A stretch of 64,000 bases of DNA from DATFVA01 sp963811905 (GCA_963811905.1 CAWETK010000015.1:124001-188000); one strand, 5' to 3'; counted from the stretch's first letter, positions 8,994 to 18,653 are shown. Made by a program: numbers and translations. The notes: a model not told the origin generated them from the sequence alone.

Positions 8994-10238
8994 ATGAAAT
9001 ACTCAGCTCTTGTTTTAACCTGCCTGATGTTAGCATTGTCTTTCGTGACCATTTCTGCTCAGGTTGAAAAGGATAAAGGCATTTTTGTAGAACCTAAAAA
9101 AGGATTCTATGATGAAATAAAAGAGGCAGTAAAAGAATACAACAATCCCCCTAAAGAAAAGAAAAAAGAATTCAGAGTTGATATGAGCAATGTGAATGCT
9201 CCCAAATCGATTGATGAATTCACCAAATACTGGTACAACGATCCTATATCCCAGGGACAGACAGGAACCTGCTGGTCATTCTCAACCACTTCATTTTATG
9301 AATCTGAAGTCTACCGCCAGCAGCATATCAAGGTCAAACTCTCTGAAATATTCACCGTTTACTGGGAGTATGTTGAAAAGGCTAAAAGATTTGTTGAAGA
9401 AAGAGGAAATTCCCTTTTTGATGAAGGATCGGAAGCAAACGCAGTAAAACGAATTTACAAGATGTACGGTGCTGTTCCGGAAGACAGCTACGCATGCATG
9501 TTGTCTGGACAAAAGTTCCCGGACCACAGTATTATGATCAAAGAGATGAGAGATTATCTCAACCATGTTAAAGACACCAATGCCTGGGATGAGGATGAAG
9601 TAATAAGAGTAATAAAATCAATTCTAAAACATTACCTCGGCGAGCCTCCCACCCAGATAACCATTGACGGGAAAACCTATACTCCTAAAGAATATCTTTC
9701 AGATTACCTTAAACTGAATCCTGATGATTACGTGGATGTTCTTTCATATATGCAGAAGCCATACTGGCAGCAGGTTGAATACGAAGTGCCCGATAACTGG
9801 TGGCATAATGCAGATTACTACAATGTTCCCCTCGATGATTTTATGAATGCGCTAAACAGTGCAATTAAAAATGGTTATACGATGTCGATAGGCGGAGACG
9901 TATCGGAACCGGGCTATGATGCATGGAATAAAATAGCAATTGTACCTTCTTTTGATATTCCCGCTCAGTACATCGATGAGAATGCAAGAGAATTCAGATT
10001 CAACAATAAGACAACAACCGACGATCACGGCATTCATTTGGTCGGTTACACTAATAAAGATGGTGTAATGTGGTACCTTATTAAGGATTCGGGTTCAGGT
10101 TCAAGGAACACCGGACCCAAAGGTTATTATTTCTTCAGGGAAGATTACGTAAAGCTCAAGATGATGGATTTTCTTGTCCACAAAGACGCTGTGAAAGACT
10201 TGCTTGCAAAGTTTCAGGTGACTCAGAACCAGCAATAA
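8994..10238 (+). CDS. Secreted C1B (bleomycin hydrolase/PepC-like) cysteine peptidase homologue
   Basis: This 414-residue papain-fold protein has a signal peptide (about 1-22, ending SAQ), so it acts in the periplasm or outside. The nucleophile Cys93 lies in QGQTGTCWSF and the catalytic His345 in TDDHGIHLVGY. The third active-site motif, normally K-N-S-W-G, reads KDSGSG (364-369): Asp365 replaces the catalytic Asn and the Trp is lost. It may be a weakened or altered peptidase. AAGGA lies six bases upstream of the ATG. It is a single-gene transcription unit closed by a strong hairpin. Confidence 0.85.
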   Translation: MKYSALVLTCLMLALSFVTISAQVEKDKGIFVEPKKGFYDEIKEAVKEYNNPPKEKKKEFRVDMSNVNAPKSIDEFTKYWYNDPISQGQTGTCWSFSTTSFYESEVYRQQHIKVKLSEIFTVYWEYVEKAKRFVEERGNSLFDEGSEANAVKRIYKMYGAVPEDSYACMLSGQKFPDHSIMIKEMRDYLNHVKDTNAWDEDEVIRVIKSILKHYLGEPPTQITIDGKTYTPKEYLSDYLKLNPDDYVDVLSYMQKPYWQQVEYEVPDNWWHNADYYNVPLDDFMNALNSAIKNGYTMSIGGDVSEPGYDAWNKIAIVPSFDIPAQYIDENAREFRFNNKTTTDDHGIHLVGYTNKDGVMWYLIKDSGSGSRNTGPKGYYFFREDYVKLKMMDFLVHKDAVKDLLAKFQVTQNQQ

Positions 10239-10251
10239 TGCCCATTAATAT

Positions 10252-10284
10252 AGAGCAGTGATATTACCTCACTGCTCTTTCTTT
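10252..10284 (+). terminator. Intrinsic terminator after the C1B peptidase gene
   Basis: A perfect 10-bp stem, AGAGCAGTGA (10252-10261) with TCACTGCTCT (10269-10278), has a 7-base loop and is followed by a T-rich tail. It begins 14 bp after the stop codon. Confidence 0.88.
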
Positions 10285-10497
10285 AAAAACAAAGCATCGG
10301 CCATTTCCGTCGTCTCAACCGGCCCCGGTTTTACTGCCCCAACTTTTTGGCTGAATCGGTTCCGCGCTGTAAGAAAAAAAGCAAGGCGGGGCACACTCCC
10401 AATATGATGAATACTATTCTTTTTCCTTATCTTAATTCATCCGTTCTGCTTATATTTCGTACTCAATTTTTTGTAAATATTATTCTATTCTCCGTTT

Positions 10498-12444
10498 ATG
10501 TACGACTTTATATTCAAACCTTTCTCACAAATGACTGATGGAGATTATGCCGCGATAGGCTTCAAATCCGGACTGGAAATTCATCAGCAATTACTAACAG
10601 ATAAAAAACTCTTCTGCCGTTGTCCTGCCGGTAAATACAGCAGGCATTATGATGCAGAGATCCTCAGGCATATGAGACCAACTCTTAGCGAGCTGGGGGT
10701 GTATGACGGTACTGCACTGATGGAATTTAAAACAAAAAAAGAAATTATCTACAGGATAAACCGCGAGACCGTCTGCACATATGAAATGGATGATACCCCC
10801 CCTTTTCTTATAAATGAAGATGCCCTTGAGATAGCACTCGGCATAGGTATGCTGTACCGCTGCAGTCTTGTTGATGAACTGCATATAGCAAGGAAACAGT
10901 ACCTTGATGGAAGTATCCCTACCGGGTTTCAGAGGACAGCTATTTATGCCCTGAACGGCAAAATTCCATACAAAGACCGTGAAGTACAGATTGTGCAGAT
11001 GTCGATAGAAGAAGATTCCTGCCGCGAGGTCAGCGATGTGGGCCACGATAGAATTTATCTGACTGACAGACTTGGAATGCCGCTGATTGAGACCGTTACC
11101 GGTCCCGATATGCGCACTCCAAAAGAAGTTGCAGAAGTTGCGCGCCTCTGCAGTAAATTGGTACGAAGCACCAACCAGGTACGGCGCGGAATGGGAGCCG
11201 CAAGGGAAGACGTTAACGTTAGCGTTACCGGGGGAACAAGAATAGAAATAAAAGGCGTACCGCAGATTAAAGACATTCCCCTGCTAACCTACAACGAGGC
11301 AATGAGACAGTGGAACCTGCTCAGACTTCGTGAAGAACTCAAGAAAAGAGGAATAACTGAAGAAACGTTCAAAGCCGAATCATCTGATATAACTAATGTC
11401 CTTAAAAATCCCCACTACCTTCCTATAAAGACAGCACTGGAAGACGGCGCAGTATTAAAATGCGTGCTGCTCAAGGGTTTCTCGGAACTGCTTCATTGGC
11501 AGACACAAACTAACACATACTTTTCTAAGGAGATATCTGATCGTGTACGTGTGATCGCCTGCCTGACCACTATCCCTAATATGATCCATTCCGACAGCAA
11601 GGGAGATACAATCACCTCATCGGAATGGCAGAAAGTAAGGAAAGCATCCGGGGCAAACGAGAGTGATACATTGGTCCTCGTTTGGGGAAACGAAGATGAT
11701 ACCGCAACTGCCGTAAAGGAAATAATCATCCGGGCAAGAGAAGCTGTGATCGGAATACCTTCCGAAACAAGGCAGGCGCTGAGCGACGGAACAAACGGCT
11801 TCGAAAGAATACTTCCCGGTGCCGACAGGATGTATCCGGATACCGACCTTCCGCCTAAGCAGATACCGGCTGAAACTATACAAAAAATAAGAAACGGAAT
11901 ACCTCAACATTTCTGGGATAGAGAAAAGTGGTATAGGGATCTAAAAATTCCTGCAGATACAATAGAAGATCTGGCGATCTCACCTTATGCTGATTTATTT
12001 AAAAAGGCAGTAAAGGAATGGGAAGTAAACCCGGTCTTCGCGGCTGTGCTTCTTACCCAGTTTCCTAAAAGGCTAAGGAAAAAAGGTTATGATGTTGAAA
12101 TCCTAAATGAAGAAATCTTTTCTAAAATTATTTCTGCATATAAAGAAAATAAAATTACGCGCGACGGAATTCTTTCCCTGCTTGAAAACGTAATCTCGCT
12201 GGGTATTTTCTTTGACGAACTGCTCCCCCCTCCCTGCGGGAAGAAAGAACTTGATGCAGCATTCAAAGAATCAAAGACCAGTCTGAAAAAGATAAGACTC
12301 TATAAAGAAGAGAACAAAAGCAAAGTTTTGATGGGACTGACAATGAACAAACTGAGGGGAAGGGTTCCCGGAAGCGAAGTGCTAACCTATATAGAGATGA
12401 AAGAAAATTCTCTTACTAATAATGCTGAAAAGGAGAATGCATAA
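10498..12444 (+). CDS. gatE: Glu-tRNA(Gln) amidotransferase subunit E (archaeal type)
   Basis: GatE is the transamidase subunit that binds Glu-tRNA(Gln) and converts it to Gln-tRNA(Gln) with ammonia supplied by GatD. The 648-residue protein begins with the GatB/E core (GFKSGLEIHQQL, 21-32), has the EMDDTPPF and VQMSIEEDSCREV segments, carries an inserted AspRS-like GAD region that distinguishes GatE from GatB, and ends in a helical/YqeY-like tail. The start could equally be the ATG at 10531, which leaves MTDGDYAAIGFKSGLE; neither start has a clear ribosome site. GatE is treated as archaeal, so its presence here is unexpected. gatD follows directly. Confidence 0.9.
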   Translation: MYDFIFKPFSQMTDGDYAAIGFKSGLEIHQQLLTDKKLFCRCPAGKYSRHYDAEILRHMRPTLSELGVYDGTALMEFKTKKEIIYRINRETVCTYEMDDTPPFLINEDALEIALGIGMLYRCSLVDELHIARKQYLDGSIPTGFQRTAIYALNGKIPYKDREVQIVQMSIEEDSCREVSDVGHDRIYLTDRLGMPLIETVTGPDMRTPKEVAEVARLCSKLVRSTNQVRRGMGAAREDVNVSVTGGTRIEIKGVPQIKDIPLLTYNEAMRQWNLLRLREELKKRGITEETFKAESSDITNVLKNPHYLPIKTALEDGAVLKCVLLKGFSELLHWQTQTNTYFSKEISDRVRVIACLTTIPNMIHSDSKGDTITSSEWQKVRKASGANESDTLVLVWGNEDDTATAVKEIIIRAREAVIGIPSETRQALSDGTNGFERILPGADRMYPDTDLPPKQIPAETIQKIRNGIPQHFWDREKWYRDLKIPADTIEDLAISPYADLFKKAVKEWEVNPVFAAVLLTQFPKRLRKKGYDVEILNEEIFSKIISAYKENKITRDGILSLLENVISLGIFFDELLPPPCGKKELDAAFKESKTSLKKIRLYKEENKSKVLMGLTMNKLRGRVPGSEVLTYIEMKENSLTNNAEKENA

Positions 12445-13852
12445 CTTGGCTGATAATAACAATAATAATAATCATAATGATTATAAAGGATACCGGGGCG
12501 AAGCGCTTAATAAATTACAGAAATTCGACGCTCTGGTATGGAGCAATGTTGATATATTTACAGAAGACGGAACTTACAGCGGGACTATACTCCCCCGCTC
12601 TGAAACAGCTGATGCATTGCATATAGTAATTAAAATACCTGTTGGCTATAATCTCGGGATTGCCGCTAAAAAAGTTACTGATATTAAAGTGCATAGCAGA
12701 AAAGAGGCACACTACAAAATCCCCGAGAAGGACTTTCCTTATGAACCTAATAAACCAAGAGTAAAACTTTTAGGAACGGGGGGAACCATAGCAAGCAGAC
12801 TGGATTACAGAACAGGTGCTGTTATTCCAGCATTCTCCCCAGGAGAACTTTATGGCTCAGTGCCGGAACTGGCTGACTACTGCAACCTGGAAACAGAAAA
12901 ACTATATGGGGTTTTTTCTGAGAATATGGGTCCTGAACAATGGAAAGGACTCGCCGAAGCAATAGGAAAGGAAATCGAAAAAGGTGTACAGGGAATTGTG
13001 ATAGGGCATGGAACCGATACAATGCATCACACAGCAGCTGTACTTTCTTTTATGGTTCAGAATTCTCCCGTACCAATCGTAATGGTAGGTTCGCAGCGTT
13101 CCAGCGACCGTCCTTCTTCCGATGCAGCACTTAACCTTATACACAGCGTAAAGACAGCGGCAGAAAGCGACATAGCCGAAACGATGGTATGTATGTTTGG
13201 TCCTACCAGCGACGTATACGGCCTCCTTCACCGGGGAACACGTGTAAGGAAAATGCACTCAAGCTACAGGTCGACTTTCAGGACGATAGGCGACATACCG
13301 ATAGCAAAGGTAAGCCGCACAGAGATCACTCCCCTCCGCGATGATTACAAAAGACGAAGAGACGACAAAGACGTAATAGTTAATCCTGTCTTCGAGGAGA
13401 AAGTGTCAATCGTTTATTATTACCCCAACATGTATCCCGACATCATAGATTCACTCGTTGATAATGGCTATAAGGGAATAATAATAGCCGGAACAGGGTT
13501 AGGGCATGTAAACAGGCCTATGTACCCTGCACTCAAAAGAGCCTTTGAAAAAGGAGTTTCCGTTTTTATGACAGTCCAGACGCTCTGGGGATACGTTCAG
13601 ATGTACGTTTACGAAACAGGAAGAGAAATTATGGAGCTCGGAGTAATCCCTGCAGCCAATATGCTTCCTGAAGTTGCCTATGTAAAACTGGGCTGGGCGC
13701 TGGGACAAACGAACGACCCGGAGAAAGTAAAAGAAATAATGCTGACCCCGATTGCCGGTGAAATAACAGAACGAGAACCCAGCAACGGCTACCTCATCTA
13801 CCAGGGCGGATTGCCTGAAGTTGAGGAGTTTATTTCGAAGTATAAGAAATAA
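12422..13852 (+). CDS. gatD: Glu-tRNA(Gln) amidotransferase subunit D (archaeal type)
   Basis: GatD is the L-asparaginase-like subunit that releases ammonia for GatE. An N-terminal SH3-like barrel (about 30-110) precedes the asparaginase fold, with catalytic Thr122 in GTGGTIAS and the Thr198-Asp199 pair in GHGTDT. The N-terminal extension distinguishes it from plain asparaginases (about 330 aa). The longest frame starts at the ATG at 12422 inside gatE, but AGGAG at 12431-12435 fits a TTG start at 12446 better (10-base spacing); the ATG at 12437 is too close. An Asn-rich run (residues 12-17) follows. It is coupled to gatE. Confidence 0.92.
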   Translation: MLKRRMHNLADNNNNNNHNDYKGYRGEALNKLQKFDALVWSNVDIFTEDGTYSGTILPRSETADALHIVIKIPVGYNLGIAAKKVTDIKVHSRKEAHYKIPEKDFPYEPNKPRVKLLGTGGTIASRLDYRTGAVIPAFSPGELYGSVPELADYCNLETEKLYGVFSENMGPEQWKGLAEAIGKEIEKGVQGIVIGHGTDTMHHTAAVLSFMVQNSPVPIVMVGSQRSSDRPSSDAALNLIHSVKTAAESDIAETMVCMFGPTSDVYGLLHRGTRVRKMHSSYRSTFRTIGDIPIAKVSRTEITPLRDDYKRRRDDKDVIVNPVFEEKVSIVYYYPNMYPDIIDSLVDNGYKGIIIAGTGLGHVNRPMYPALKRAFEKGVSVFMTVQTLWGYVQMYVYETGREIMELGVIPAANMLPEVAYVKLGWALGQTNDPEKVKEIMLTPIAGEITEREPSNGYLIYQGGLPEVEEFISKYKK

Positions 13853-13885
13853 TAATCAGGAGCGGATGAATTATTTTAGAACGAC

Positions 13886-14320
13886 TTACTTAGCTGCGGC
13901 CTGCAGGCTTCTCATTACATCTACCATTGAAGTCGCTACATCCGTATGATGATGAACCATTTTACACGTTCCGCCGTCCAGGTGATAAATATTAGTGACA
14001 CGAATTTCACCGACGACCTCTTTTCCCGCAAGCTGAAAACTCGCATGTTCAGTACCGATTTCATACGCAGTATCCCCCAGAACATTGATCAGCTGATCCT
14101 TCAGCTCCACCTTACCGCTGGATGCAAGCTTACCAACCTGCTCAAATGAATTCTTAACCGCATCCCATCCAAGATCTCTGCCGCCGATCGGGTGCATAGC
14201 TGTCGATTTGGAATTCTGCGACCATACTTCCCCGAAATTACCATTCTCGCCATTAGCCATACGATTCAACCCTTCATAAAACCTCTTTGAAGCTTCCCGA
14301 ACCTGATCCTGTGTCAACAT
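13886..14320 (-). CDS. SnoaL/NTF2-like protein
   Basis: This protein of about 144 residues has the features of the NTF2-like SnoaL/DUF4440 superfamily: an N-terminal helix, a central HPIGGRDLGWDAVKNSF segment and a C-terminal sheet with MVHHHTDV. Members include small polyketide cyclases, isomerases and uncharacterised ligand-binding proteins; the role here is unknown. The ATG at 14320 has GGAG five bases upstream and is preferred over an ATG five codons earlier. It is monocistronic and convergent with gatD. Confidence 0.78.
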   Translation of the reverse strand: MLTQDQVREASKRFYEGLNRMANGENGNFGEVWSQNSKSTAMHPIGGRDLGWDAVKNSFEQVGKLASSGKVELKDQLINVLGDTAYEIGTEHASFQLAGKEVVGEIRVTNIYHLDGGTCKMVHHHTDVATSMVDVMRSLQAAAK

Positions 14321-14335
14321 AGCGTCTCCGCTCAT

Positions 14336-14768
14336 AAGTGATTAAATAAATTAATTAAATGGATTTTGCAACATAAGCAAAAATAGTTATGAGCCTGTGG
14401 AAAAGCGCACAATCAGACTGTAAGAAGTAAAATAAACAGGCGGGATTATGGATATAGTACCTCCCCCTTTTTTTAGAATGAGGTATTTAATTATACGTTG
14501 TTAGCTATCGCCTGCTCATTTCAGCAAAATCATTTTTCTGGTTTCAACTAATGAACCTGCCTTTATCCGGTATGAAGAAACATAATTCTCGCTTTACAGA
14601 AGGATGCAGATTTTCTATAAAGGTGCCTTGGTAAAGTACCGATAGAATTTATAGTATGGGAAACACTTGAATTACTGCTTAATGATTTCTCTGTCTCCTG
14701 CTCAGGTCAGGAAACCCGGGCTACTATACTTTTCCTCACTCAGGCAGGGAAACCTGAGCTATGACGCA
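14336..14768. repeat. Non-coding region with tandem small hairpins
   Basis: No gene is seen here. Downstream of slyD, GCTCAGGT (14700-14707) and ACCTGAGC (14752-14759) are inverted copies. Between them are two related units with the pattern CTCAGG-TTTCC-CCTGAG read on the minus strand, one of which (14739-14758) forms a 6-bp stem alone. They look like a pair of REP-like hairpins. No T-run follows them, so they are not a clear terminator. Confidence 0.4.
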
Positions 14769-15258
14769 TCAATGATGATGGTGGCCGTCTGGACCATGGA
14801 CGTGGCCGTGTTCGAGTTCTTCTTTGGTGGCGTCTCTTACGTCAACAAGCTCTACATCGAACTTCAGGTTTTTTCCGGCAAGCGGATGATTGAAATCGAT
14901 TGTTACATCTTCATCCCGGACTTCCCTGATAACAAACGGTACCGGCTTTCCATCAGGAGTGTGTGCCATATATTCCATCCCTGCCTCTAAATTAGCACCT
15001 TCCGGGAATTCTTCCTTCTTTACCTGCTGGATTGCGTTATCATCATAGTCGCCGTATGCATCTGCTGAATCTCAATTCTATATTTTTCTTCCCGCCTATT
15101 AACATTCCGTCAACTGCTTCTTCAAGTTTCGGTAAAATCTGGTTATTTCCGCTCAGGTAGACAAATGGTCCGTTATCTTTTGTGGTTTGAATTATATTAC
15201 CCTGGTCGTCTGACAATTTGTAATTCAGCGTAACAACCTTATTTGCTCCGATTGCCAT
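14769..15258 (-). pseudogene. slyD: SlyD-type FKBP peptidyl-prolyl isomerase, frameshifted
   Basis: Two frames together encode one SlyD protein of about 162 residues. The first (15043-15258) has the FKBP start MAIGANKVVTLNYKLSDDQG and ends prematurely after KKNIELR. The second, re-entered near 15068-15072, continues SADAYGDYDDN through the rest of the FKBP/IF domains and a His-rich C terminus (HGHVHGPDGHHHH) that would bind nickel or other metals. Removing one base there restores the frame, since the 490-bp span is one base over a whole number of codons. It is either a recent inactivating insertion or a sequencing error; all other family features are intact. Confidence 0.85.
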
Positions 15259-16033
15259 TATTTTTCCTTTATTTTTTTATGATTTTAAAGGCCAAGTATA
15301 ACAAATTATCGGGGGAAAATAAACCTTGTGTGATGAATGGAGTGAAGATTCGAATAGCAGCCATATTTAACGGATCAAATAGATTTTCGCAGGATAAGAA
15401 ATCAGAAGTCGGAGACTAGGGACTGAGAGATGGTGGGATTGGGAGACCGGTGAGGGTGGGGTAAAGCGAAATGGTTGAATGATTAAATGATTGAATCACG
15501 AGTGATTGGACGATTGAAAGACCTGTCTTACCAGCAGTAACGAAGTGAAATAACGGATCTGAAAGACTTACACAGGACATCTGATCGGCATAAAAATCGA
15601 TTTACATGTTACTTATGATCAGTTTCAGAATCTTACGGTAGTCAAAGTAATAGAGTTAAAAATAACTGGAAACCGTTAGAACGGCTATCACTCGTCTCTT
15701 CGGTTATGTCCAGCACCTCGATGAATTGAGGTGTTTATCTCTTTGCACTTAACGGTTCGCTGCTTCCTGAATGCCAACATTGTACAAATGACTAATGACT
15801 ATGATTTTCTTTCTCCGGCAGGCTTTAAAACCAGGAGAGACGCAATCCCGATAGTATCATCTATTCGGGCGCGCCTCTACCAGGTATAAATATTATGTGA
15901 GGACTATCTTCTATGACTGTTACAAATATGAGGGTTTAGAATTAATTTTACCTTAACATTAGATTAATAAATATTAATCTTCATTTTACTGATAGTCGAA
16001 AAGAATCTCAGCTGCACATTTCTTAAAATACTC
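15259..16033. other. Gene-free region with low-complexity sequence
   Basis: About 775 bases hold no supportable gene. The stretch 15400-15520 is biased and repetitive (GAGACTAGGGACTGAGAGATG-like, then ATGATTAAATGATTGAATC-like). A GTAAAGCGAAA motif near 15460 recalls the palindromic repeats at 20.4 and 52.8 kb. I see no promoter or RNA structure I can name. Confidence 0.4.
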
Positions 16034-16324
16034 TCAACTGTTATAAAGTGCCATAACAAGTTCTGCTCTTTCAACTTCCGGATTTCCCTGAACTTTATAT
16101 ATTGAAGAAATCGTTTTTCCCAAATCAGACTCACGGAACGCTTTCAAGGCAGATTCACTTTCCCAGAGATAGACGGCACCGTACTCGCCAGTATCAGTAT
16201 ATTTAATATAATATTTTTGCTTAAGTCCCTTCGTTTGCCTGTACTGCGGAGCACGACTATTATATAAGTCTAAAATCTTCTCTTCTGCCAGATCGGATTT
16301 AAACCGGACAATCTGTACAATCAT
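16034..16324 (-). CDS. Dimeric alpha/beta-barrel (monooxygenase-like) small protein
   Basis: This protein of about 96 residues resembles YdhR/ABM-type ferredoxin-like small proteins: MIVQIVRF at the start, GLKQKYYIKYTDTGEYGAVYLWES in the middle and a C-terminal strand. Such proteins usually form dimeric barrels and include monooxygenases and proteins of unknown role. The ATG at 16324 has AGGGA just upstream and is preferred over an ATG five codons earlier. No catalytic residues can be named. Confidence 0.68.
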   Translation of the reverse strand: MIVQIVRFKSDLAEEKILDLYNSRAPQYRQTKGLKQKYYIKYTDTGEYGAVYLWESESALKAFRESDLGKTISSIYKVQGNPEVERAELVMALYNS

Positions 16325-16461
16325 TTTTCCCTGCTTCATTTATCGTAATTTAAAAATTAGATGCAGTGTTAAACAACTACTCTATAAATATGTAAAATGA
16401 AAATTATTGATCCGAATCACTTTACCGTCCCGGTTGTAAAAACTTATTCCAATTTTTCTGA

Positions 16462-16671
16462 TTATTTTGTAGTGAATTTGGACCCCAGGTCTTTCAACGC
16501 ATTACCAGGCGTCTCTTCACTGTCCATTGAGATCAGTATATCATTGATCTGAGTGCCTGCCGGATCGGGCAGTTTGTCCCTGAGAAATGCAAGCACCATC
16601 TTAAATGCTTCAAATGACTCTACTTCAGTTAGTCCGAATTTTTCCGATAGTTTTTTTAATAGATCTTTCAT
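16462..16671 (-). CDS. Small protein of unknown function
   Basis: A 69-residue, mostly helical, soluble protein starts at an ATG with GAGG five bases upstream. I do not recognise its family. It lies 22 bp downstream of the LigD polymerase-domain gene on the same strand and may be co-transcribed with the DNA-repair genes. No signal peptide or membrane segment is present. Confidence 0.6.
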   Translation of the reverse strand: MKDLLKKLSEKFGLTEVESFEAFKMVLAFLRDKLPDPAGTQINDILISMDSEETPGNALKDLGSKFTTK

Positions 16672-16692
16672 CTTAACCTCGATTTCTTAATT

Positions 16693-17625
16693 TTATTTTT
16701 TTGATGATTCTACTGCTTCGAGCATCTTATCAGCTTTTTCAGATGATTCTGAAATTGATGCTGCATATTTTCTGAAATCTTTCCACGGATCTTTCTTCTG
16801 CGAAAGTCTTCTGAAAATATTTTTAATGTTGTACTTCTGAGGCGACATACTTTTGTTCAGTTCGTCCCATTCAATTGGTACAGCAACCGGAGCACCGGGT
16901 TTAGCCCTTACAGCATACGGAGCCACAGCTGTCTGTGCATATCCATTACGTGCTACGTCAAGAAATACCCTTCCCTTGCGTTTGTTCTTTCTAACCTCTG
17001 TAGTAAGCCGGTCGGGATATCTTTCCGCAAGTATCTTGGATATCTTTTGTCCGAATTCTCTTACTGCATCAAATTTTTCCTTCCTCTGCAAAGGGATCTC
17101 GACATGAACTCCTTTCGAGCCGGTGGTTTTTATGAATGTCGTAATGCCGAGATCGCCTGTTAAAATAGCGCGGAGTTTTTTGGCTGCAAATATCACTTCG
17201 CTGAAATCATCTCCCGGGGGATCAAGATCGAAAATGAGCGTATCAGGGTAGTTAAGTTTATCGGTTTTACTAAGCCATATATGAGGGGTAATGCATCCCT
17301 GGTTAGCAATATAGACAAGGGTAGCAGCATTATTACAGATAACGTGATTAACAGTTCCGCCGCCATCTTTCTTTATGGATTTTGTTTTTATCCAGCCGGG
17401 GAAATAATCCGGGGTATCTTTATGGAAGAAACTTTCCCCTTTTATTCCGTCTGGATAACGGAGCATAACAAGCGGCCTGTCCTCCAGGTAAGGCACCATA
17501 ACATCAGCTATATCCTTAAAGTAATTAACAAGGTCGCCCTTGGTATATTTCTTATCTGGAAAATATATTTTATCTGTATGTGAAAGTTCGACTGTATATT
17601 TCCCAAACTTTAATTCTTCGCTCAT
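16693..17625 (-). CDS. LigD polymerase/primase domain protein
   Basis: This 310-residue stand-alone protein corresponds to the archaeo-eukaryotic-primase-like polymerase domain of LigD used in bacterial non-homologous end joining. It shows the RPLVMLRYPDG segment (50-60), the catalytic metal-binding DLD (133-135) in LIFDLDPPG and the SKGVHVEIPL motif. It starts at an ATG with AAAGGA upstream, 12 bp after the ligase-domain gene, so the two are surely co-transcribed. LigD usually joins polymerase, phosphoesterase and ligase domains in one chain; here they are three genes. No Ku gene lies in the window. Confidence 0.9.
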   Translation of the reverse strand: MSEELKFGKYTVELSHTDKIYFPDKKYTKGDLVNYFKDIADVMVPYLEDRPLVMLRYPDGIKGESFFHKDTPDYFPGWIKTKSIKKDGGGTVNHVICNNAATLVYIANQGCITPHIWLSKTDKLNYPDTLIFDLDPPGDDFSEVIFAAKKLRAILTGDLGITTFIKTTGSKGVHVEIPLQRKEKFDAVREFGQKISKILAERYPDRLTTEVRKNKRKGRVFLDVARNGYAQTAVAPYAVRAKPGAPVAVPIEWDELNKSMSPQKYNIKNIFRRLSQKKDPWKDFRKYAASISESSEKADKMLEAVESSKK

Positions 17626-17637
17626 TTTTTATCCTTT

Positions 17638-18630
17638 CTACTCCCTCACAACATCTTTTGCTTTTTTATCTCTTCGCAAACCGAGGAACCTGGGATGACG
17701 CAGTTTTTGCCTAGACGTCCATTCAGTAAAACCAACTTCACCAACCAGCTCAGGCTTCACCCAGTGTGCGTTTTTCTCCTTTACATCCTCATCATACGGC
17801 GATGTCTTTCTTTTTAATTTGTGTAGTTTTTTCGACAATCTGTTCAATGTTTCATCATCATAACCGGTGCCCACTTTGCCGGCATAAAGGAATTCATCAT
17901 TTTTATAAAACCCGATTAAGAGTGCACCGAAGCCTGTTCTTTCTCCCTGCGGATCGGTATACCCTCCTATTACAAACTCCTGCTGGTTGGAACACTTGAA
18001 CTTCAGCCATTTTGACGACCTTGAATGAACGTATGTGCTGCTGCCGTCTTTGGCAATTAAACCTTCCCATTTCTTTCTGCACGCCTCCTTTAAATATTCC
18101 TCACCGTTCTTCTTCCTGTAGGTAGTATGCCTTAAAGGGTCGTTGAATTTGAATGCCCCGAGCAGAATTTTCTTTCTATCCATTAATTCCAGGTTTGAGA
18201 GATCGTAACCGGCGAAATAAAGTAAGTCGAATAAGTATAAAAAAACTTTCGTACTGCTGTTTTCAATTTCCTTTTTGTTCTGCAGGTGCATCCTGTTCTG
18301 GAGCATCGAAAAACTTGTTAGCTTCCCGTCGAATGCAACCATTTCACCGTCAGCTATAAAATCGTCAGATGAATGACTGGCAAATGCTTTAACAATTTCG
18401 GGATATGTATTTCCTGCTTCTTTTTTATTACGCGTCAGTAGTCGAATCTTTTTATTATTACAGAAAACCAGTATCCGCTCGCCGTCAAGTTTGCGTTCAT
18501 AAATCCATTCTTCATCAGAAAAATATTTGTGCGTTAGTTTAGCCAGCATTGGAGCTGTCCATTGCGGTATATTCTTTTTCTTCAGTTTCACCTTAGCCTC
18601 TTCAGAAAGCTCTTCTAATAGTTTGTGCAT
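17638..18630 (-). CDS. ATP-dependent DNA ligase (LigD ligase domain)
   Basis: This 330-residue ATP-dependent ligase has the nucleotidyltransferase motif I KLDGER (47-52, adenylated Lys47), motif III DGEMVAFDG, motif IV EGLIAKD, motif V WLKFK, and an OB-fold C-terminal domain. It would seal nicks, most likely in end joining with the adjacent polymerase and phosphoesterase proteins. Upstream lies a run of 8-bp repeats separating it from the phosphoesterase gene. AAGGGA precedes the ATG by about nine bases. Confidence 0.92.
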   Translation of the reverse strand: MHKLLEELSEEAKVKLKKKNIPQWTAPMLAKLTHKYFSDEEWIYERKLDGERILVFCNNKKIRLLTRNKKEAGNTYPEIVKAFASHSSDDFIADGEMVAFDGKLTSFSMLQNRMHLQNKKEIENSSTKVFLYLFDLLYFAGYDLSNLELMDRKKILLGAFKFNDPLRHTTYRKKNGEEYLKEACRKKWEGLIAKDGSSTYVHSRSSKWLKFKCSNQQEFVIGGYTDPQGERTGFGALLIGFYKNDEFLYAGKVGTGYDDETLNRLSKKLHKLKRKTSPYDEDVKEKNAHWVKPELVGEVGFTEWTSRQKLRHPRFLGLRRDKKAKDVVRE

Positions 18631-18653
18631 TCTTATTTTCCCTTGTCTATCTA

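Noticed and set aside
14667..14990. 107-codon plus-strand frame
   Set aside because: It is antisense to slyD; the SlyD reading explains the sequence.
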